Below are positions 34,339 through 42,975 of a DNA stretch of 64,000 nt, one piece after another. Position 1 is the first letter of the stretch; every line of letters begins with the position of its first letter. The DNA comes from Maribacter sedimenticola (GTDB lineage Bacteria > Bacteroidota > Bacteroidia > Flavobacteriales > Flavobacteriaceae). Below the pieces are notes generated by a model. That model was not told the origin of the DNA, did not search any database, and saw only the letters and a list, made by a program, of their open reading frames with translations. A program made the translations under genes and the position numbers. Location of the stretch: the NCBI RefSeq assembly GCF_900188415.1, contig NZ_FZNV01000002.1, forward strand, positions 663,339 through 727,338. Reading direction: 5' to 3'.

Positions 34339-35013
34339 TTACTTCCAAGTTACAATGTCTTCAAAATTTCTTCTAGATTTTGGAAACTCTGGGTTTGCTT
34401 TTCTATATCCAAAGGCTGCCATAAAAGCTAGTCCGTATTTATTGGTGTCAATTCCAAATTTCTCTTGTAATAAAGCCTCTGCTTTTTCTTGATGAAACCC
34501 TTCAATGGGGCAAGAGTCTATGCCCGTTAATGCTGCTGATGTCATCATATTACCCAATGCTATATAGGTTTGCTTAGAAGACCAGTCGAACAACTTCTTA
34601 TCCGTATCCAGGTTAAAATCGCGCTCCTGAAATTCCCTATAAAATTTAGAGTACATTTCTATAACTTCGGCAGGCATTTGTTTTACCTCTTTCATCATAT
34701 GTTCAATATAAGGCGCGTTGTGCTTTACCATAGGGGCTTTCATTGCCAAACCTAAAACAAAGTGGCTGGCAGTATCTAATTTTAAAGGCGCGCCCCAAGC
34801 TACAGGTTTTAATAATTCGCGTAACTCTTTATCTTGGACCACTACAAAATGCCAGGGCTCAAAACCAAATGAACTAGGCGATAAATGGGCCGTCTTTAAG
34901 ATAAATTTCATATCGGCATCAGAAATGGTTTTGCTAGCATCAAATTCCTTAGTAGCGTGTCTGTAATTAAAAGCGTTTAGGATGTCTTCTTTTGCAATGT
35001 TTGGTATTTTCAT
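34339..35013 (-). CDS. NAD(P)H-dependent nitroreductase (NfsB-like)
   Basis: 224 residues. FMN-binding features: [78 protein letters not shown], and [19 protein letters not shown] near the end. It is more similar in layout to E. coli NfsB than the paralogue at 26078. Divergent from an HxlR regulator, and both genes carry a similar inverted repeat upstream. Head of an operon with the exported cupin gene. Confidence 0.92.
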   Translation of the reverse strand: MKIPNIAKEDILNAFNYRHATKEFDASKTISDADMKFILKTAHLSPSSFGFEPWHFVVVQDKELRELLKPVAWGAPLKLDTASHFVLGLAMKAPMVKHNAPYIEHMMKEVKQMPAEVIEMYSKFYREFQERDFNLDTDKKLFDWSSKQTYIALGNMMTSAALTGIDSCPIEGFHQEKAEALLQEKFGIDTNKYGLAFMAAFGYRKANPEFPKSRRNFEDIVTWK

Positions 35014-35045
35014 GTTTGTAACCTTTTATTAAATAATTGAATACA

Positions 35046-35064
35046 TACTATCAAAAGTATAGTT
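35046..35064. promoter_or_regulatory. Inverted repeat before the nitroreductase (candidate HxlR site A)
   Basis: tactatc-aaaag-tatagtt has the same 7-5-7 layout and spacer as the repeat at 35181-35199, with two base differences in the left arm. Read on the minus strand it overlaps a TActTTTG -7 element, 33 bp before the nitroreductase start. Confidence 0.65.
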
Positions 35065-35180
35065 CAAAAGTAGGATAGCTATTTAGAACTTGCAATAACG
35101 GTCAAAAATGATAGTACTTTCATTTAAGAATTGGAAACTTATAAATAACTGATTGTTAACTAATTATAAAAAGTTAAATA

Positions 35181-35199
35181 AACTATAAAAAGTATAGTT
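35181..35199. promoter_or_regulatory. Perfect inverted repeat before hxlR-like gene (candidate HxlR site B)
   Basis: aactata-aaaag-tatagtt is a perfect 7-bp palindrome with a 5-bp spacer. It overlaps the -33 TTG (35198-35200) of a promoter whose -7 is taattttg at 35221-35228 (spacer 20 bp). A further half-site tatagtt is at 35211-35217. Confidence 0.68.
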
Positions 35200-35228
35200 G
35201 TATGCTATATTATAGTTCGCTAATTTTG
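35198..35228 (+). promoter_or_regulatory. Promoter of the HxlR-type regulator
   Basis: TTG (35198-35200), 20 bp, then taattttg (35221-35228) fits the Bacteroidota -33/-7 consensus, 19 bp before the ATG at 35248. Confidence 0.5.
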
Positions 35229-35247
35229 AAATATAAATTCAGTAGTC

Positions 35248-35616
35248 ATGGAAATTGAACATAAAAAGCGCCTGATTAAGTATAATGATAAAATGTTTTC
35301 ATGTACTACCAGTATTGCTATGGAATTAATTGGTGGTAAATGGAAGAGTGTTATTCTGATTTATTTGTTGAATGGAAAGAAACGCTATAATGAACTCTAT
35401 AAATTAATTTCAACAATTACTGAGCGCACCTTGAGTTTACAGCTTAAGAAGTTAGAAGAGGATGGATTGATTACGCGACATGTTTATACCAAAAAACCTC
35501 CATTAAAGGTGGAATATCAATTAACTCCTTTTGGAGAGAGTTTGGCTCCGGTATTGACATCTATTGCTGAGTGGGGAAAAATTGTTGCCGCGAAAAAAGG
35601 AGAGGTAATCGAATAA
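35248..35616 (+). CDS. HxlR-family winged-helix regulator
   Basis: 122 residues with the HxlR (MarR-like) core: MFSCTTSIAMELIGGKWKSVILIYLLNGKKRYNELYKLISTITERTLSLQLKKLEEDGLITRHVYTKKPPLKVEYQLTPFGESL. The Cys in FSCT, before GGKW, is at the place where redox or electrophile-sensing members (YodB, HypR, QorR) carry their sensor Cys. It is divergent from the nitroreductase gene, and palindromes lie at both promoters. A quinone- or aldehyde-responsive repressor is the likely role. Confidence 0.9.
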   Translation: MEIEHKKRLIKYNDKMFSCTTSIAMELIGGKWKSVILIYLLNGKKRYNELYKLISTITERTLSLQLKKLEEDGLITRHVYTKKPPLKVEYQLTPFGESLAPVLTSIAEWGKIVAAKKGEVIE

Positions 35617-35824
35617 AAACTTATCTAGTTTTAATAATGTTTACTTAACAATAAACTATTATCCTATTTCTGCAACCCCTTTTATTTATTTCAACCTTCT
35701 TTTTTTTTAGCTCAAAAGCAATAATTCTATCCTCTATTTGCAAATAGGTCAATGCTAGTGGTAAACTAGTCAATCATACTTATTCAGTGCTATTATCTTG
35801 CTCAGGAATCAAAAAATATGAGTA

Positions 35825-36565
35825 ATGAAAATAGAAAATAGTGTAATAATAGTAACAGGAGCTTCTAGTGGAATTGGCAAAGCTACGGCACATAAATTGG
35901 CTGCTCACGGAGCCAAAGTGGTATTGATGGCCAGAAGCGAGGATGAATTAAATGATTTAAAATCCAATATTGAGGAAAAAGGCGGGGAAGCATTGGTGGT
36001 TTCCGGTGATGTAACCAAAATGGAAGATTTTGAGAAAGTGGTTTCAAAAGCTAAAACCACTTTTGGCACTGTAAACGTTTTGATCAATAATGCGGGACTA
36101 ATGCCGCTATCCTTTGTTGAAAAATTAAAGACAGAGGAATGGAATAAAATGGTTGATGTCAATATAAAGGGTGTTTTGAACGGTGTTGCAGCGGTACTGC
36201 CAGAACTTAAGAAGAATAAAGGCGGACATATCATTAACATCTCATCCATGGCTGCACATCGCTATTTTCCAGGTGGAGCGGTCTACTGTGCAACGAAAGT
36301 AGCCGTAAAAATGTTTTCTGAAGGATTACGGCAAGAATTGGCCCCTAAATATGGAATCAATATAACTTCAATAGAACCGGGAGCCGTTGCAACTAATCTA
36401 ACCGATACTATTACCGATGACGATATCAAAGAGAAAATGAAGGAAATGCAACAAATGGAAACTTTGGAAGCAGAGGATATCGCAGACGCCATTTATTATG
36501 CGTTGTCGCAACCTGCACGAGTAAACATCAACGATGTGTATTTAGTGCCTAGCGAACAACAATAA
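35825..36565 (+). CDS. Short-chain dehydrogenase/reductase (classical SDR)
   Basis: 246 residues. Cofactor motif VTGASSGIGKATA (residues 10-22), LINNAGLMP, catalytic Ser in IINISSMAA, and Tyr-x-x-x-Lys in VYCATKVAVKMFS. Basic residue after strand 2 (MARSEDE) suggests NADP. Substrate unknown. First gene of a two-gene unit with the aldehyde dehydrogenase, 19 bp upstream of it. Confidence 0.93.
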   Translation: MKIENSVIIVTGASSGIGKATAHKLAAHGAKVVLMARSEDELNDLKSNIEEKGGEALVVSGDVTKMEDFEKVVSKAKTTFGTVNVLINNAGLMPLSFVEKLKTEEWNKMVDVNIKGVLNGVAAVLPELKKNKGGHIINISSMAAHRYFPGGAVYCATKVAVKMFSEGLRQELAPKYGINITSIEPGAVATNLTDTITDDDIKEKMKEMQQMETLEAEDIADAIYYALSQPARVNINDVYLVPSEQQ

Positions 36566-36584
36566 ATCATTAAAGAAAAAGAAT

Positions 36585-37982
36585 ATGTCTACGACAACAA
36601 AAAGAACAACATTTAAAACAATTGATCCAACCACGGGTAAGGAATTGACTACCTATTCCTATATGACAGATGACGAAGTAGAACAGTCCATTCAACAATC
36701 CCATAAAGCATTTTTACAATGGCGAACCAAAAGTGTAGAGGAACGCGGAAAGGTTATTGAAAATATTGGTAAGGAACTACAGAATTATAAGGCTGACCTT
36801 GCCGAGCTGATGACCAAAGAAATGGGTAAGCTTTTAAAACAAAGTAAACAAGAGGTAGATCTATGTACCGCTATTTGCGATTACTCCGCCGCTAATGCTC
36901 CTAAGGTATTTCAAAAAGAGGAACGTGAGCTTTCCAATGGCGGAAAGGGCATTGTCACATATTCCCCAATTGGAATCATTTACGGTATCATGCCATGGAA
37001 CTATCCAAGTTATCAGGTAATTAGGTATACCATAGCTAACTTAATGGCAGGGAACAGTATTTTGCTAAAACATGCGTCTAATGTAACCGGTACTGCATTA
37101 TTATTAAAATCCATTTTTGATACGGCAGGATTGCCAGACGGTTTGTTCAATGTAATGGTAATTGACCATGACCAATCGAATACCATAATAGACCACGAAT
37201 TGGTACGTGGTGTAACCTTAACGGGTAGTTCCGGTGCTGGTGAAAAGGTTGGTGAACTTGCTGGTAAAAATTTGAAAAAATCCGTATTGGAGTTGGGTAG
37301 TAACGATGCGTATTTAATTTTGGACGATGCCGATATAGCCACAGCTGTGGAAAAGAGTGTTAAAGGTAGAATCTATAATAATGGAGAAACCTGTATTGCT
37401 GCCAAAAGATTTATTGCTACGGAGAAAGTATATGATAAGTTCAAGGAAGAATTTGTTAAAGCTATGAAAGCCTTAACCATTGGGGACCCCACTGCAGAAG
37501 ATACGGAACTGGGTCCTATGGCGAGAAAGGATTTACGTGAAACCATCCATGAGCAAGTATTGAAAAGTATAGAAAAAGGAGCACGATTATTATGTGGCGG
37601 TGAATTAATGGATGGTGATGGGTATTATTATCCTGCAACGGTCTTGGACCAAGTATCACCTGGTCAACCTGCTTACGACGAAGAGCTTTTTGGCCCCGTA
37701 GCTTCCTTGATCAAGGCCAAGGATGACGAGGATGCCATGAGAATTGCAAATGATAGCCGATTTGGATTGGGTGGCGGTATTTTTTCCAAAGATGTTGATA
37801 AAGCGATAAAGTTGGCAGAACAACACTTTGATACCGGTATGATCTTTATCAACTCTTTTGGTTTAGCGGAGCCAGCTATGCCGTTTGGTGGGGTTAAAGA
37901 CTCCGGTTACGGTCGTGAACATGGCGGTTTTGGTATGAAGGAATTTGTCAATGTAAAATCCATAATGATTTCAGAAGATTGA
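36585..37982 (+). CDS. Aldehyde dehydrogenase (succinate-semialdehyde dehydrogenase-like)
   Basis: 465 residues. Key parts: IMPWNYPSYQVIRYTIANLMAGNSILLKHA (cofactor and Asn), the TLTGSSGAG loop, the catalytic Glu in LELGSNDAYLILDD, nucleophile Cys270 in NNGETCIAAKRF, and FGPVASL. It resembles the gabD/aldehyde dehydrogenase group of Bacteroidota. It should oxidise an aldehyde to an acid with NAD(P). The SDR just upstream could supply or use the same substrate. Confidence 0.93.
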   Translation: MSTTTKRTTFKTIDPTTGKELTTYSYMTDDEVEQSIQQSHKAFLQWRTKSVEERGKVIENIGKELQNYKADLAELMTKEMGKLLKQSKQEVDLCTAICDYSAANAPKVFQKEERELSNGGKGIVTYSPIGIIYGIMPWNYPSYQVIRYTIANLMAGNSILLKHASNVTGTALLLKSIFDTAGLPDGLFNVMVIDHDQSNTIIDHELVRGVTLTGSSGAGEKVGELAGKNLKKSVLELGSNDAYLILDDADIATAVEKSVKGRIYNNGETCIAAKRFIATEKVYDKFKEEFVKAMKALTIGDPTAEDTELGPMARKDLRETIHEQVLKSIEKGARLLCGGELMDGDGYYYPATVLDQVSPGQPAYDEELFGPVASLIKAKDDEDAMRIANDSRFGLGGGIFSKDVDKAIKLAEQHFDTGMIFINSFGLAEPAMPFGGVKDSGYGREHGGFGMKEFVNVKSIMISED

Positions 37983-38003
37983 TTCTAAAATTCAGCGTAA
38001 AGT

Positions 38004-38030
38004 AAAAGCACCCTTTCGGGTGCTTTTTTT
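38004..38030 (+). terminator. Intrinsic terminator after the aldehyde dehydrogenase
   Basis: aaaagcaccc-tttc-gggtgctttt, a 10-bp perfect stem with a T run, 22 bp after the stop codon. Confidence 0.9.
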
Positions 38031-38049
38031 ATAAATTATTGGGTGCTTA

Positions 38050-38814
38050 TCAGTATTGAAGGTCAAGCAGGTCAGTCACCGTTCGGTGTATTAAAGACTC
38101 CCTTTCTTCAAGTACATTCCAGCCATGGTCAGCATTTTTATACGTATATAATTTACTGTTTCCCTTCCAGCACGCCACATATTTTTTAGCATATTCCATA
38201 GGTACCACATCATCCTTTTCTCCCTGATGGATAAATACAGGTTGGTCATAATTATCCAATCCTTCATACGGTTTAAACCCCTTGGCCTCTTCAATAAATT
38301 TGTAACCTAATTTTTGACCTTTAAAATCAAAATAACCCTTTTCCGCTGCTCCTTCAATTGATTTTCCTTGAATGACCCCCTGCTCCGCAATTTCATGGGC
38401 AAACACCGCAGCTGGTGCCCATAATGTCAAAGATGCTATTACGTCCGGTCGTTGTGCGGCCAATTTTGCAGCCTCCATACCCCCTAAGGAATGGCCCAGT
38501 ACATGCACTTTTCTATTATACTTGCTTAAAACATAATCTACCATGGCGTGTAATTGCTCAATTTCATCATAAACGGAAATCTGTTCAAAGCACCCTTCAC
38601 TTTCACCATGACCCAACCGGTCAAAGGAATATACTTCAAAACCATTATCATATAAATGTTGGGCAAGGTTTATAAATGAACGGCCCACCCCAATTCTGTT
38701 TGATCCAAAACCATGCACTAGCAATACCGGATGCCGTAATCTTGTTTTTGGGGTAAACCTACTACCATTTATCTGCTGTTTTAAATGAGTAAAAGCGATA
38801 CAATCAGTAAACAT
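38050..38814 (-). CDS. Alpha/beta hydrolase
   Basis: 254 residues from the ATG at 38814 (MFTDCIAFTH), with a nearby ATG at 38823 as alternative. Alpha/beta-hydrolase signs: VLLVHGFGSNRIGVGRSF (oxyanion loop), HVLGHSLGGMEAA (nucleophile elbow, GHSLGG), the acidic residue in FIHQGEKDDVVP, and the His in NADHGWNVLEE. Esterase, lipase or thioesterase activity is possible; the substrate is unknown. Single gene, no signal peptide. Confidence 0.88.
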   Translation of the reverse strand: MFTDCIAFTHLKQQINGSRFTPKTRLRHPVLLVHGFGSNRIGVGRSFINLAQHLYDNGFEVYSFDRLGHGESEGCFEQISVYDEIEQLHAMVDYVLSKYNRKVHVLGHSLGGMEAAKLAAQRPDVIASLTLWAPAAVFAHEIAEQGVIQGKSIEGAAEKGYFDFKGQKLGYKFIEEAKGFKPYEGLDNYDQPVFIHQGEKDDVVPMEYAKKYVACWKGNSKLYTYKNADHGWNVLEERESLIHRTVTDLLDLQY

Positions 38815-38974
38815 AATTATCATATAAATTGTTCCATGGTAAAATTATAATACAGGTAAAATTCTTTTGATCGTAAACTATTGTTTGTTAACGCAATCGC
38901 TATTGGTTTTAGGAGATCAACAGTATAACAATTATCTTTAAAATAGTTCAACATTACTGTTAAGCAATGTTAAA

Positions 38975-38988
38975 AATGAACGTTCATT
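38975..38988. promoter_or_regulatory. Palindromic operator AATGAACGTTCATT (probable TetR site 2)
   Basis: Same 14-bp perfect palindrome as at 24772-24785, 12 bp upstream of the -7 element tacctttg (39001-39008). Its presence here links this operon to the TetR gene 14 kb away. Confidence 0.75.
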
Positions 38989-39000
38989 CTTTTTTTATGA

Positions 39001-39008
39001 TACCTTTG
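39001..39008 (+). promoter_or_regulatory. -7 promoter element of the oxidoreductase/DJ-1 operon
   Basis: tacctttg fits TAnnTTTG; it lies downstream of operator site 2 and about 120 bp before the ATG. Confidence 0.5.
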
Positions 39009-39130
39009 TAAGGTAAAAAAGTTAAGGATTTTAAGTCCCGGATAACCGAACGTCCTAATAGTCCTAATTCTAGGATTGTAGGAGATGGTAATGGGATAAA
39101 GTTATTAATGAAATTGAAAAATAATAGTGT

Positions 39131-40129
39131 ATGAATACTTCGATTAATTTAAAACAACGACCGGTAGGTACCCCTACCTTAGATGATTTTTCGTTTGAAG
39201 AACTAGATGATAACTTCACATTGAAAAATGGGGAAATGCTCCTTGTTTCAAAATATATTTCGGTAGACCCATATCTACGTGGCCGTATGAGCGACGCCAA
39301 ATCTTATGTACCTCCTTTTAAAGTAGGTGAACCAATAAGCTCAGGTATCGTTGCAGAGGTTCTGGAGTCTAAAAACGAAAAATTTAAGGAAGGAGATTTT
39401 GTTTCTGGATTATTGCAATGGAAGGAAAAACAAGTGTCCAATGGCGAGGGTCTACAAAAAATAGATAAAAGTAAAGCGCCTTTAAGTGCATATCTAGGCA
39501 TTGTGGGTATGACGGGTTTAACCGCCTATTTAGGCCTTCATGAAATAGGTAAGCCCAAGCAGGGAGAAACCATGGTAGTATCTGGAGCCGCTGGTGCAGT
39601 AGGTAGTGTTGTTGGCCAAATAGGAAAAATACTTGGACTTACTGTAATTGGAATTGCAGGTACGGATGTAAAAATTGACATGCTCAAATCTGATTTTGGA
39701 TTTGATCATGGCATCAATTATAAAACCACCAAGGATATGAAAGCGGCCATAAAAGAGGCAGCCCCCAATGGAGTGGATATATATTTTGACAATGTTGGCG
39801 GACCCATATCAGATGCAGTACTGTTCAGCATCAACCAATTTGCACGAATTATTATTTGTGGTGCCATATCGGTCTATAATAAGACAGAATTGCCAATGGC
39901 CGTTGCCGTACAGCCTTTTTTGGTAAAGAACAGTGCTTTAATGCAGGGTTTTATTGTATCTAACTATGCAGATAAATTTCCGGTGGCCATGAAACAGTTA
40001 GCTACATGGCTAGGCGAGGACAAATTAACATATAGGGAAACCATTGTAGAAGGTTTTGAAAATACGCCACAGGCCTTTTTGGATATGATGGATGGTAAGA
40101 ATAAAGGAAAGATGATAGTAAAGGTCTAA
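39131..40129 (+). CDS. NADP-dependent medium-chain oxidoreductase (zinc-independent; CurA/leukotriene B4 12-hydroxydehydrogenase-like)
   Basis: 332 residues. SVDPYLRGRMSDAKSYVPPFKVGEPISSGIVAEV at the N terminus, a GxxGxxG-type cofactor motif GAAGAVGSVVGQIGK, VDIYFDNVGGPISDAV in the cofactor domain and the C-terminal EGFENTPQAFLDMMDGKNKGKMIVKV. This is the zinc-independent prostaglandin reductase/CurA group that saturates alpha,beta-unsaturated carbonyls with NADPH. Probably in the same regulon as the TetR operon, and co-transcribed with the DJ-1-like gene. Confidence 0.92.
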   Translation: MNTSINLKQRPVGTPTLDDFSFEELDDNFTLKNGEMLLVSKYISVDPYLRGRMSDAKSYVPPFKVGEPISSGIVAEVLESKNEKFKEGDFVSGLLQWKEKQVSNGEGLQKIDKSKAPLSAYLGIVGMTGLTAYLGLHEIGKPKQGETMVVSGAAGAVGSVVGQIGKILGLTVIGIAGTDVKIDMLKSDFGFDHGINYKTTKDMKAAIKEAAPNGVDIYFDNVGGPISDAVLFSINQFARIIICGAISVYNKTELPMAVAVQPFLVKNSALMQGFIVSNYADKFPVAMKQLATWLGEDKLTYRETIVEGFENTPQAFLDMMDGKNKGKMIVKV

Positions 40130-40168
40130 TAATTGGACCATATATTAATGAACCAAAGAATAAAGAAA

Positions 40169-40846
40169 ATGAAAATATTATTTGTATTAACCTCTCATGA
40201 TTCATTGGGAGACACAGGAAAGAAAACAGGGTTTTGGATTGAGGAATTTGCTGCGCCCTATTATAGTTTATTGGATAAAGGAGCGGAAATTACCGTGGCA
40301 ACCCCAATGGGCGGTAAAGCCCCAATTGATCCAAGTAGTGATACCGAGGACGCACAAACCAAGGATACCATACGCTTTAAGAAAGATAAGGTAGCCCAAG
40401 ATTTGGTGAACTATACCAAAATATTGGCAGAGGTAGATGCAGCAGATTTTGATGCTGTGTTTTATCCAGGAGGGCATGGACCATTATGGGATTTAGCCAA
40501 TGATGCTACATCGGTAAAATTGATAGAAACATTTAATGAGCAGGGAAAACCAATAGCATTTGTATGTCATGCCCCAGCAGCCTTGAAAAGAGTTTCCGGT
40601 GTGGATGGCAATAAATTGGTAAAAGGCAAAAAAGTAACCGGTTTCACCAATTCTGAGGAAGAAGCGGTCCAGTTAACGAACGTGGTTCCGTTTTTGGTAG
40701 AGGATATGTTAAAAGAAAGCGGCGGAATTTATTCCAAGAAAGAGGATTGGGCGGCATATGCCGTACAAGACGGAAATTTGATTACGGGTCAGAATCCTGC
40801 TTCATCTGAATTGGTTGCCGAGAAACTTTTTGAAGCTTTGAAATAA
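40169..40846 (+). CDS. DJ-1/PfpI-family protein (Hsp31-like, possible glyoxalase III)
   Basis: 225 residues from the ATG at 40169 (MKILFVLTSHDSL); the ATG at 40133 would add 12 residues before the first strand. DJ-1/PfpI features: GFWIEEFAAPYY with the catalytic-site Glu, AVFYPGGHGPLWDLA, and the nucleophile elbow FVCHAPAAL. The layout, with YPGGHG and WIEEFA, matches Hsp31-type proteins shown to convert methylglyoxal to lactate in some bacteria. It follows the oxidoreductase gene by 39 bp and is followed by a terminator. Confidence 0.9.
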   Translation: MKILFVLTSHDSLGDTGKKTGFWIEEFAAPYYSLLDKGAEITVATPMGGKAPIDPSSDTEDAQTKDTIRFKKDKVAQDLVNYTKILAEVDAADFDAVFYPGGHGPLWDLANDATSVKLIETFNEQGKPIAFVCHAPAALKRVSGVDGNKLVKGKKVTGFTNSEEEAVQLTNVVPFLVEDMLKESGGIYSKKEDWAAYAVQDGNLITGQNPASSELVAEKLFEALK

Positions 40847-40866
40847 TAACATTTCATATTGAATAT

Positions 40867-40900
40867 AAAAGCCTGCAAGCAGTTTGCAGGCTTTTTTTTT
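40867..40900 (+). terminator. Intrinsic terminator after the DJ-1-like gene
   Basis: aaaagcctgcaa / ttgcaggctttt, a 12-bp stem with a 5-bp loop and a T run. Confidence 0.88.
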
Positions 40901-41132
40901 GGTTTTATATGGTAATCAATCCCTAATATTTTTGATACAAATTGTTCTGCTCCATTGCTAATTGATCCATAATTATATTTCATATTTCTTTAAAACTGAC
41001 ACGAATTGTGTTAAGTTGTAACCTTCACCCTAAATCCACTAATATTATCATCTACTCTATGATATCCATCAATTGAATTCATTACTTTAAACAAAGCAAA
41101 CTGTATCAAATTCGATTTAATTATTCCCTGAA

Positions 41133-42524
41133 TTATGATTTCGGAATAATATTCTGATTCACTCTAAAAAAGTTAGTGGGGTCATATTGATGTTTTATAG
41201 CTGCCAAACGATTATAGTTGTGTTTATAACTCGCTTGTACCCGTTCCTGCCCTTCATCCATCATAAAATTAGAATAGGCACCACCTGCTGAATATGGATG
41301 CAAGGCATCATAATATCCTTTACACCACTCCGTAATTTTATCAGCATTCTTTGGGTTGGGATCAACACCAACGTATACACCGCAATAATCAGCATCACGG
41401 TATGCCCAAGGAGTTTCAGTTGCTCCTACCCTACTTGCTGCACCTGTTATTGGGTACAAATGCATTTGTGATAGAGGCGTCGGAATTTCTGAACCAAATT
41501 TTAAATGCTGAGCGGTAATTTCTGGAGTCAAAGATTTAAAAAAATCGGCTCTCCAATACCAATGCATTCCTGTTGGAAACAAAACATCGAACATAGATTG
41601 CATAGCCGGATAAGGCATTTCTCCCATATGAGCAAATAAGGGATTCTTTTTTAAAATCGGAGCAAAAGTTTCATCCATTTTGTCCATTTTACCTGTATAA
41701 CACCAAACAATGGCGCAAAATTTATTATTATGTAGATGTTCGGGAAATGGCGATTCGGGAATTATCATAGTGGCGATAAAGCCGTTTATATCATCTGGCG
41801 CCTTTCTAATAAAACCATCAAACCAACCCATAATCTCCTCTGTTTGTTCTATGGGCCACAAGGTTGGTCCTCCATATACCATTTTCTGTTGATGTGCCTG
41901 AAAAGTAAATTTAGTTACAATTCCAAAATTACCGCCACCTCCGCGAATAGCCCAAAACAAATTAGGATGTTCATCTTTGTTGGTTGTTAGTAAGGAACCA
42001 TCTGCCAAAACCATTTCAGCTTCCAAGAGGTTATCAATGGTTAACCCGTATTTTCTAGAAAGATACCCAACACCACCACCTAGAGTAAGTCCCCCAACTC
42101 CGGTACTTGAAACCATGCCGGAAGGTATTGCCAAACCGTGCTCATGCGTGGCATTATCTACCTCGTTCCAAATACATCCACCACCTACCTTTACGGTCTT
42201 GTTTTCTGTATTGACGGTAATAGATTTTAGACCTGATAAATCAATGACCATTCCGTCATCACATAATCCTAATCCGCCACCATTGTGTCCACCTCCTCTA
42301 ATTGCAACGAGTAAATTATTATTTCTACCAAAATCAACTGCAATTTTAACATCATTTACATTCGTACACATAGCGATAGCGCCAGGACGTTTGTCAATCA
42401 TTGCATTATATATTTTTCGTGCTTCGTCATACGAAGTGTCATTAGTTGTTATTAGTCTACCATTTAATTGCTTTCGTAAGCTTTCTATATGTTTTTCTGT
42501 GATTGGTTGTTCAAGGTTTCTCAT
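41133..42524 (-). CDS. FAD-linked oxidase (berberine bridge enzyme/6-hydroxynicotine oxidase-like)
   Basis: 463 residues. Domains: FAD_binding_4 with the flavin-linking His80 in AIRGGGHNGGGLGL; GMVSSTGVGGLTLGGGVGYLSRKYGLTIDNLLEAEMVLADGSLL; the C-terminal BBE tail YNRLAAIKHQYDPTNFFRVNQNI. The second (cysteinyl) flavin link of bicovalent members is absent: the corresponding loop has Ser-Thr. Probably a monocovalent flavin oxidase producing hydrogen peroxide; the substrate is unknown. First of three genes on this strand with the truncated haemoglobin and methyltransferase-like genes upstream. Confidence 0.92.
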   Translation of the reverse strand: MRNLEQPITEKHIESLRKQLNGRLITTNDTSYDEARKIYNAMIDKRPGAIAMCTNVNDVKIAVDFGRNNNLLVAIRGGGHNGGGLGLCDDGMVIDLSGLKSITVNTENKTVKVGGGCIWNEVDNATHEHGLAIPSGMVSSTGVGGLTLGGGVGYLSRKYGLTIDNLLEAEMVLADGSLLTTNKDEHPNLFWAIRGGGGNFGIVTKFTFQAHQQKMVYGGPTLWPIEQTEEIMGWFDGFIRKAPDDINGFIATMIIPESPFPEHLHNNKFCAIVWCYTGKMDKMDETFAPILKKNPLFAHMGEMPYPAMQSMFDVLFPTGMHWYWRADFFKSLTPEITAQHLKFGSEIPTPLSQMHLYPITGAASRVGATETPWAYRDADYCGVYVGVDPNPKNADKITEWCKGYYDALHPYSAGGAYSNFMMDEGQERVQASYKHNYNRLAAIKHQYDPTNFFRVNQNIIPKS

Positions 42525-42570
42525 GGTTTTTCATGGTTTTGTTTCGTTTTATATAATTGTTGTATTGTTT

Positions 42571-42945
42571 TTATTTTGATATCATCATTCCTTTTAAGGA
42601 CCACAATATGGCAAGGACATCTTTTTTTGATTCCTCGTCAATTCCGTTTTGATCTAACGCTTTGAAAATATCATCCATTACATGCATATACTCTCCTGGA
42701 CTTATATTCATTCCTGTATGGGCCGTGACCATATCCATGCCGGTATAGGTTGCTGGTCCGCCACTACCAGCACTAAAAAAGTCGATGGTATGACTTTTAA
42801 TTATAGCCAGACGTTGCGGTTGATTTTTTAAATGCAAGAATCTAGCGTTAACAGCTGGGTTATCCATATGATTGGTAACTGTGTTATCAACTATAGTGGA
42901 GATTCCTACTCTTCCTCCTAGACGTTCAAATAGTGATTTGTTCAT
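42571..42945 (-). CDS. Group 1 truncated haemoglobin (trHbN-like)
   Basis: 124 residues, with the helical two-over-two globin plan: FERLGGRVGISTIVDNTVTNHMDNPAVNARF at the front, GGPATYTGMDMVTAHTGMNISPGEY with proximal His76. A group 1 globin can bind oxygen or nitric oxide and can turn NO into nitrate. It is 46 bp from the FAD oxidase gene and 30 bp from the MddA-like gene, so an operon is likely. Confidence 0.9.
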   Translation of the reverse strand: MNKSLFERLGGRVGISTIVDNTVTNHMDNPAVNARFLHLKNQPQRLAIIKSHTIDFFSAGSGGPATYTGMDMVTAHTGMNISPGEYMHVMDDIFKALDQNGIDEESKKDVLAILWSLKGMMISK

Positions 42946-42975
42946 AATATATAGGTTTTAAAAAGATTGTTGTTT

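Larger units (their letters stand above)
38815..39130. other. Divergent intergenic region with a shared operator
   Basis: 316 bp with no gene. It holds the palindrome at 38975-38988 identical to the one before the TetR gene, a -7 element tacctttg at 39001-39008, and a ~120-nt leader before the oxidoreductase gene at 39131. Confidence 0.7.
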
